This document shows, piece after piece, positions 58,469 to 64,000 of a stretch of DNA of 64,000 nt. Origin of the DNA: Mycobacterium sp. ITM-2016-00317. Its GTDB lineage: Bacteria; Actinomycetota; Actinomycetes; Mycobacteriales; Mycobacteriaceae. The stretch covers positions 310,001 to 374,000 of the forward strand of contig NZ_CP134399.1 in the NCBI RefSeq assembly GCF_002968295.1, in the 5' to 3' direction. Position 1 is the stretch's first letter, and each line of letters starts with the position of its first letter. The position numbers and the translations under genes were made by a program. The notes beneath the pieces were generated by a model. The model was not told the DNA's origin. It was given only the letters and a program-made list of their open reading frames with translations, and searched no databases.

Positions 58469-58587
58469 GGGATCAGGCTCCCGGGGATGACACCGACGAG
58501 CACGAGCGCGAGCAGGGTCAGGCCGACGATGACGGCCAGCCAGTCCTCGTTGAGGCGTCGCGGGGTGGAGTCCTGCGTTTCGGGCAT
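58465..58587 (-). CDS. 40-residue single-helix membrane protein coupled to the YeiH gene
   Basis: MPETQDSTPRRLNEDWLAVI then a hydrophobic helix (VGLTLLALVLVGVIP) and GSLIP. The TGA overlaps the GTG of the YeiH-like gene by 4 bp, so translation is coupled. Probably a small subunit or stabiliser of the transporter, by analogy with other mini-subunits. Confidence 0.7.
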   Translation of the reverse strand: MPETQDSTPRRLNEDWLAVIVGLTLLALVLVGVIPGSLIP

Positions 58588-58659
58588 GAGACCGGACCGT
58601 AGGGGCGAGCGCCCCGCCGGTCGCGGGTTGTGCTCAGCGAGAGTGAAAAGGGGGGGGCG

Positions 58660-59170
58660 CTACGGGACCTGTGCCGGCACGGGAATGGGCGGCCACACCG
58701 GTGGCGGCGCGGAGGCCGGCGGCGGGGGCGAGCCGGGCGCGATCACGGGCGCGGGCGGCGGGGTGCCATACGGGGTGGGCGGCTGCCAGGTGGCGGGATC
58801 CAGCGAGCCGGGGCCCATCGACTGGAAGAACTCGGTCGAGTTGCGCATGTTCCACAGGTCGCGCAGGAAGTCGAACTGTCCGGTGTTGCCGAAGTTCGCG
58901 TTCGGCACCGGCGGGATGGCCGGTGGGCCAGGCCGGAGGCGGCGCCGGCGGCGGGACGTCGCCGGGGGTGCCCGGCGTGTACGCGAACACGGGCGCAGGA
59001 GCCGGAGCCCCCGCATCGGGCATCGGCGCGGCGGCGGCGATGGGCGGGGCGGGCGGCAGCGCGGGGTCCACCGGAAGGGGCTGAGCGCCGACCTGGGTGG
59101 CGGCAGCCAGCGCGGCGCCGCCCAGAAGCGCGTTCACAGCCGCGAATTTGACTACCTGCACAACGGTCAC
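58660..59170 (-). CDS. Secreted Pro-rich protein, one frameshift
   Basis: About 170 residues joined. GTG 59170 gives a signal peptide (FAAVNALLGGAALAAATQVGA) and an Ala/Pro-rich segment to PGDVPPPAPPPA. Near 58920-58940 the frame shifts, then a conserved-looking stretch follows: NANFGNTGQFDFLRDLWNMR and STEFFQSMGPGSLDPATW, closing with a Pro-rich tail. No function recognised; mycobacterial exported protein. Confidence 0.7.
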
Positions 59171-59219
59171 ATCGACGAGGCTAGTGCCTGGCGTTACAGC
59201 GCGATACTTTTCGGCCGGC

Positions 59220-59828
59220 TCAGCGCACCACCAGCGACACGGCCAGCACGAGCATCGTCGCGGCGATCGCCCCGTCGAGCAGTCGCCAGGTCTTCGGTGA
59301 CGCGAACAGGTGGCGCAGGCGGCGGGCGCCGAACCCCAGGCCGCTGAACCAGACGGCGCTGGCGGCCACCGCTCCGGCCCCGAACAACCATTTGCCGTCC
59401 TGGTGTTCGTTGGCCAGCGCGCCGAGCAGGATCACCGTGTCCAGATAGACGTGCGGGTTGAGGAACGTCATCGCCAGGCAGGTGGCCAGCACCGCGGCAA
59501 GCCGCGCCGGGGCGGCGTCGGCGGGGGTGAGCGCGCCCGGGGTGAGGGCGCGGCGGGCCGCGAACAGCGCGTACCCGATCAGGAACGCGGCGCCGCCGAA
59601 CTTCGTGACGGTGACGACGTCGGGATGCGCGGCGATCAGTGCGCCGAAGCCCGCGATGCCCGCGCCGATCAGCAGCAGGTCCGACAGCGTGCACACCGCG
59701 ACGACGGGGAGCACGTGTTCGCCGCGGATGCCTTGGCGCAACACGAACGCGTTCTGCGCGCCGATCGCGGCGATCAGCGCCATGGTGGTGGCGAAGCCGC
59801 TGAGGACGACGACGTAGGCAGGGTTCAC
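59220..59828 (-). CDS. LysE/ArgO-type amino-acid exporter
   Basis: 202 residues, about six helices: [20 protein letters not shown] (family signature), [39 protein letters not shown]. Exports lysine or arginine. LysE genes are normally divergent from a LysR-type regulator (lysG); here none follows. Confidence 0.9.
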   Translation of the reverse strand: MNPAYVVVLSGFATTMALIAAIGAQNAFVLRQGIRGEHVLPVVAVCTLSDLLLIGAGIAGFGALIAAHPDVVTVTKFGGAAFLIGYALFAARRALTPGALTPADAAPARLAAVLATCLAMTFLNPHVYLDTVILLGALANEHQDGKWLFGAGAVAASAVWFSGLGFGARRLRHLFASPKTWRLLDGAIAATMLVLAVSLVVR

Positions 59829-60049
59829 GCGTTTGACGCTAGGACTCCCGACCAGTGCAGTACAGCTAAAGATTCTTCACTGTGATTAGCAATGCTTAAT
59901 CAACTTCAGCACCATGCGCGGTCCGATACGACAACTTTGGTGGCTGGCCGCCTGAAGTCTGGTGCTGCGCTCGTTGGGTTGTCTAGGCAGAGACCGACAA
60001 AGTGTGCAGACATTTTGCGGCGCAATGCGGCTCGCCGTTGCGGATAGCA
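59829..60049. other. LysE upstream region and boundary of the accessory patch
   Basis: 221 bp without a gene. The first 70 bp look like a lysE promoter/operator (GATTAGCAATGCTTAATCAA, containing ATGCTTAATCAACTTCAG, which could be the first codons of a lost lysG). Beyond about 59870 the sequence becomes less GC-rich and no regulator follows. Confidence 0.4.
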
Positions 60050-60853
60050 TCACTTTGCTTCGATTTGTGCGAACCGTCGACGTAGTGGGCGTTCCGCCAT
60101 GCGGGTTGAGAGGGCTGGTTTGAGCCAGCGCGCGGCAGCGACCCATCTCGGGACGCTGACATTGCGTTGGCGGTGTTCGATTGCGTTCACCAGCCACGCT
60201 GCACACTTATCGGCAGTAACGGGGCGACGTAACGGACCTGGCAATGCTGCCAGCACCGCGCTGAAACCTGTTGAAAACGATTGTGTTTGACGCAGCATCG
60301 GGGTGTCGATGAGAGACATGTTTGCCAATCCGACGTCGACGTGGTGGTGGGCTAGTTCGATTCGCAATATGGTTGCGAAGTGGTCAACACCGGCCTTGCT
60401 CGCGCCGTACGCGGCCATGCCGGGCACTGCCGTGTAGGACGACACCGATCCCACCACCAGGACGTAACCCTTGGAGTCGATGAGCGACGGCAGAGCTGTG
60501 CGGACAGTGTTGAAGACTCCAATTAGGTTGGTTTTCGATGACCTCTCGAAAGGCAGCCGGCTCGACGGTGCTCACTGGCGCCCAGTGCTCGATGCCGGCA
60601 TTGGCGACGACAACGTCGATTGACCGAATTGTGCCTGTGCGGTCTTGGCGGCTGCCTGCATTGCGTTGAAGTCGGTGACGTCACCGCCCCAGGCAAGGAC
60701 CTCGGTGCCAAGTTCGCCTGCCAGGGTATGAAGGCCGGACTCGTCGATGTCGACCAGCACTAGCCGTGCGCCGCGCTGGTGCAGGAGTCGCGCCACGCTG
60801 GCGCCGATTCCGCTCGCGGCGCCGGTGATCATGACAACCTTCCCGTTCAGCAT
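60050..60853 (-). pseudogene. Short-chain dehydrogenase, two frame breaks
   Basis: SDR of about 265 residues spread over three phases. N part MLNGKVVMITGAASGIGASVARL to AQAQFG; then (one base missing near 60626) IDVVVANAGIEHWAPVSTVEPAAFREVIE; then (one extra A in an A4 run near 60535) TNLIGVFNTVRTALPSLIDS and VGSVSSYTAVPGMAAYGASKAG to the stop at 60050. The two indels cancel, so the C-terminal part is back in the first frame, and every SDR motif is present once rejoined. Either recent decay or sequencing error. Confidence 0.7.
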
Positions 60854-60898
60854 CGACTCATCATCCAGGCTCGTCCTACGGGATCGAGGCGGCAGCGC

Positions 60899-61657
60899 TT
60901 ACGTAGCGGTGCGTCCGCCATCTGCGGGCAGGATCGCGCCGTGGATGAAGCTGGCTTGATCGCTCGCCAAGTAGGCGATCGATTCGGCGATTTCATCGGG
61001 AGTGGCCACGCGCCGTGCGGGGGCTTGGCGCATCATTTTGTTGAGTCCGTCTTCACCGAACACGGCTTTGGCGTTGTCGGTCAATGTCGGGCCCGGCGCG
61101 ACTGCGTTGACCCGAATGCCTTGGGGCCCATATTCGGCGGCCCAACATTTGGTCAAGTGATTGAGCGCGGCCTTACTCGATGCGTAAACCGCTGAGCCGG
61201 CGGTACCGAAGGACGCCACCATCGTGGTGACATTCACGATGACACCGTGGCCACGCGAAACCATGGCTGGTGCGAGCGCACCGACCAAGTAGAACGGTGC
61301 TTTGACGTTAAGCGCGTAGCAGTCGTCGAAGTCGGCCTCCGGGATGGCTGCGGTGGCACCGAAGGTGGCGATAGCAGCGTTATTGATCAGAATGTCGACG
61401 TGGCCGGTGAGATCCAGCGCTTTTGCTGCCAGGGCTTGGCAGCTCTCAGCGTCGAGCAACGAGGCCGCCATGAAGTCAGCAGTACCCCCGGCTGTGCGGA
61501 TGTCTTCGACGACGCGATTCCCGCGCTCCTCGTCGCGGCCGCTGACAAGCACGCGGGCCCCGCGCTGGGCCAACAGCATTGCCGTGGCCTCGCCGATCCC
61601 TCTCGTAGCACCGGTGACCAAAGCGACCTCGCCCACGAAAGACACGCCATTGAGCAT
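60899..61657 (-). CDS. Short-chain dehydrogenase/reductase (intact)
   Basis: 252 residues: ALVTGATRGIGEATAMLLAQ, INNAAIATFG, catalytic Ser/Tyr/Lys in VNVTTMVASFGTAGSAVYASSKAALN, and the FabG-like end SYL-type ESIAYLASDQASFIHGAILPADGG. Upstream of and same strand as the broken SDR (45-bp gap), likely an operon. Substrate unknown. Confidence 0.88.
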   Translation of the reverse strand: MLNGVSFVGEVALVTGATRGIGEATAMLLAQRGARVLVSGRDEERGNRVVEDIRTAGGTADFMAASLLDAESCQALAAKALDLTGHVDILINNAAIATFGATAAIPEADFDDCYALNVKAPFYLVGALAPAMVSRGHGVIVNVTTMVASFGTAGSAVYASSKAALNHLTKCWAAEYGPQGIRVNAVAPGPTLTDNAKAVFGEDGLNKMMRQAPARRVATPDEIAESIAYLASDQASFIHGAILPADGGRTAT

Positions 61658-61736
61658 AAGCGATGAGCAAATCCTTGTGCTGTCTCGTTTTTGGACACCA
61701 CGAGACAGCGGTCAGGGGGCATCGGCTCAATCTTGC

Positions 61737-62084
61737 TCATATACCGGGGTACTCGGCGTGGAGGTCGCCGTCGAACAGTCTCCAGTAGAAGGCGTTCATC
61801 GCCGCGGCGGCGGGTGCGTGCCGGGCCAAGATCGCGGCGACCGCCGGTGGCACGTCATCGGGTATGCGACCAGCGGCGCACTGTTGCACGTACCTGTTGC
61901 GGGCGACGGGGCCGCCACCGGGCGGGTCCGGCACCTCGCCGGCACTGGTCACCAGCCAGTTCACCAGTCGCATCGCGGCGTAGCCGGCGTCATGCGTGAC
62001 GTGTTGCTCAGTGAAGTCACGTTCGTCGGCGGACAGGTCGACTACGTGTAGCCGAGCTTCGGCAGCGCGGGGTGGCGTGGTCAC
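61737..62084 (-). CDS. Hypothetical protein, 115 aa
   Basis: Codons favour G/C at third positions, as in real genes of this genome, and the antisense frames do not. Ends AMNAFYWRLFDGDLHAEYPG; contains HVTHDAGYAAMRLVNWLVTS. No family recognised. Its 5' end overlaps an opposite-strand helix-turn-helix fragment. Confidence 0.45.
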   Translation of the reverse strand: MTTPPRAAEARLHVVDLSADERDFTEQHVTHDAGYAAMRLVNWLVTSAGEVPDPPGGGPVARNRYVQQCAAGRIPDDVPPAVAAILARHAPAAAAMNAFYWRLFDGDLHAEYPGI

Positions 62085-62158
62085 GGATCGCCGCGGCGCT
62101 CGGCATCACACGGCAGCCGACGTGGGAGCGCTTCACTCGCTCCGGCCCGCCCAGGTGA
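62015..62158 (+). pseudogene. Helix-turn-helix fragment
   Basis: An open stretch of 47 codons without a clear start translates to RVAELRQRGVAWSRIAAALG then ITRQPTWERFTRSGPPR and a stop. This is the C-terminal HTH seen in several small actinobacterial DNA-binding proteins. The upstream part is missing, so it is likely a remnant. Confidence 0.4.
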
Positions 62159-62313
62159 CTGGATTTTCTTGACCTCAGATCTCTAGAAAGCGAGACACCA
62201 GGGGCGCATCGCTACGATGGTGTCGACGCGACTGGCGCAGGTGGGACACCACCAGGAAGCAAAACGCGGAAGCATCGAACGCCTGGGTGCTCCTCTCAAC
62301 TGAGGAGAACTTC

Positions 62314-63158
62314 GTGAGCGCCGACGTTATCGACGGCATCGCCGTTGCACACCGAATCCTGGCCGACACTGCTGTCCGTGCCACACAGTTCGCCGATATC
62401 ACGGGCCGAAAGCCGCGCCTCGCGACCGTCCTGGTGGGCGATGACCCCGCCTCGCACACCTACGTGCGGATGAAGACAAACCGATGCCGAACCGTCGGCC
62501 TGGACTCCCAAGCACATCGGCTCCCCGAGGCCGCCGCCACTGCGGATGTAGTTGCACTTGTGGCGCAGCTCGCAACCGACAACACCGTGGACGGCATCTT
62601 GGTTCAGCACCCTATGCCGCCCCAGATCGACGAACGGCAGGTATGCGAAGCCATCCCCCCACCAAGGACGTCGACGGCGTGACTGGCGCATCGTTCGCAG
62701 CAATGGCACTGGGAGACAGGGGATTCGCTTCCTGCACTCCCGCAGGGATCATGCACCTACTCGACGCCTATGACGTCGATCCCGCCGGGCAACGCGCCGT
62801 CGTAGTGGCCGCAGCCCCATCCTTGGCAAACCGGTCGGGATGCTGCTCCTGGCACGCCACGCCGGTGACCTACTGCCACTCCAAAACCATCGATCTCGCC
62901 AGCGTGGTCAGTGAAGCCGACATTGTCGTCGCCGCAGTCGGCCGGCCCGAACTCATCAAGGGCAACTGGATCAAGTGCGGCGCCGTCGTCATCGACGCCG
63001 GCTACAACCCCGGGAACGTCGGCGACGTCGAGTACACCGCGGCCACCCAACGTGCCCGACTCATCACCCCCGTTCCCGGCGGCGTAGGGCCGACCACTAT
63101 CGCGGTCCTGCTCGCCCAAACCGTCGAGGCTGCAGAGTCCGCTCACAGCGTCGAGTAG
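62314..63158 (+). pseudogene. folD: Second folD (methylene-THF dehydrogenase/cyclohydrolase), about three frame breaks
   Basis: GTG 62314 (TGAGGAGAAC upstream). Catalytic Lys motif YVRMKTNRC, then VDGILVQHPMPPQ. A base is missing in a C6 run near 62655; the next phase gives TKDVDGVTGASF and FASCTPAGIMHLL. Near 62808 it shifts to GRSPILGKPVGMLLLARHA, and near 62862 back to VTYCHSKTIDLASVV, AVGRPELIKGNW and PGGVGPTTIAVLLAQT. All FolD motifs survive once reassembled. Mycobacteria already carry a housekeeping folD elsewhere, so this would be an extra copy. Confidence 0.75.
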
Positions 63159-63336
63159 AAGCCCGGGACTGCCCCCAGTTTGGTTGACTCCTGACCTGTG
63201 AGGGGTCGTCCTTGCTGGGTGGGTCTTGCGCTTGTCGACGCTCAACAAAAAGAACACTGGCTCATTTGCTCGCAGTTATCGTGCTGCGCAGCCCGCGCCT
63301 CGCCGTTGCGGCTGAGCATCGGAATGCGGCTAGGAG
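63159..63336. other. Gene-free end of the accessory patch
   Basis: No coding frame with convincing codon use or family motif. CTCGCCGTTGCGG...AGCATC at 63299-63320 nearly repeats 60031-60052. Confidence 0.4.
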
Positions 63337-63679
63337 TCACCAGTCGCCGCCAGTCCCGAGCTGAACAACCGTACGGTAACAGGATTCGACATTTGAATGG
63401 CAAGTATCCTTCTGACATCGCTGTGGCACAACGGGAAACCCGCAGCTAGAGCCATAGCAATATGACACGGAGTTTGGCAATCTACATTTTGGCTGTAGGT
63501 CGCCATTCTCCGTGTCGTTTTGCCAACTGGAGTGTCGCACGATGTCGTGAACGACATCTTGGATGGCAAAAGGGTGTGACCATTCCGCAGGAGTGTCGGT
63601 AGCCGGCTGAGAGACGGCGGTATGGCGCGGCACCGAGCGACAGGACGATGGCGGCGGCCGCAACGAGACGTCTGAGCAC
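63337..63679 (-). pseudogene. Possible secreted Cys-rich protein, frame broken after the signal peptide
   Basis: ATG 63679 gives a signal peptide MLRRLVAAAAIVLSLGAA; after a one-base shift near 63620 the other phase reads AVSQPATDTPAEWSHPFAIQ and ends with six Cys (KCRLPNSVSYCYGSSCGFP, QRCQKDTCHSNVESCYRTVV). Base composition is lower in GC than the core genes. The two halves make sense only together; function unknown. Confidence 0.4.
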
Positions 63680-63800
63680 TTCTCGAGCGTCGCTGCCTCA
63701 CCGGTCTGTCGACATCGGCCCGCAGGCGAGTCCGCGGGTCTGAGGGCGGACTCCACTCCGACCTCGGTCGCAGTCGCGGCCTTCTACGGCATGGCGAAAT

Positions 63801-64000
<200 letters not shown>

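Overview
The window is a GC-rich actinobacterial chromosome segment. It comes from a rapidly growing Mycobacterium (Mycolicibacterium-type). Gene order from about 0.7 to 57 kb follows the M. tuberculosis Rv0226c-Rv0265c block: DUF3068 protein, acyltransferase, aftD, DUF2613 protein, lpqI, TetR, htdX, fabG4, fadA2, fadE5, Rv0245-like flavin reductase, sdh1 operon, Rv0250c, hsp20, nirBD, sirB-like, uroporphyrinogen synthase/regulator, aac(2'), pxpC/pxpB and fecB2. These names rest on protein motifs and synteny recalled from memory, not on a database search.

Layout. 0-9 kb: cell-envelope membrane proteins and the arabinofuranosyltransferase AftD, with an acyl-CoA ligase translationally coupled behind it. 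9-19 kb: universal stress protein, LpqI, a TetR regulator, and a lipid block (htdX-fabG4 / fadA2 / fadE5) whose promoters share a 14-bp operator with the tetR promoter. A candidate structured RNA sits at 16.6 kb. 20-39.6 kb: a complete trehalose polyphleate (TPP)-type locus with a 3647-residue bimodular polyketide synthase, PapE acyltransferase, MmpL10 transporter, FadD23 acyl-AMP ligase, the PE-PPE-domain acyltransferase and a Gap-like membrane protein. 40-46 kb: rhodanese/Lrp pair and the sdh1 operon, which ends in an unusual protein made of 12-residue Ser/Ala repeats followed by a run of 13 Cys spaced every third residue. 47-53 kb: Hsp20 with HspR and SigH sites, NirBD with siroheme-supply genes, and a ferredoxin with a DosR-like box. 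53-59.8 kb: Aac(2'), 5-oxoprolinase subunits, queuosine-precursor and other transporters, and a LysE exporter. From about 59.85 kb to 63.2 kb composition drops and synteny ends: this is an accessory patch with two SDRs, a second folD and fragments. The window closes inside a class C beta-lactamase-like gene.

Two cross-cutting observations. First, a roughly 60-bp inverted-repeat element occurs four times (196, 3316, 50941, 55617); one copy lies in frame inside a membrane-protein gene. Second, at least nine genes that should be intact have their reading frame broken by small indels, several in homopolymers. Indel errors in the sequence are a more likely explanation than mass pseudogenisation, so the broken genes are described as whole loci.
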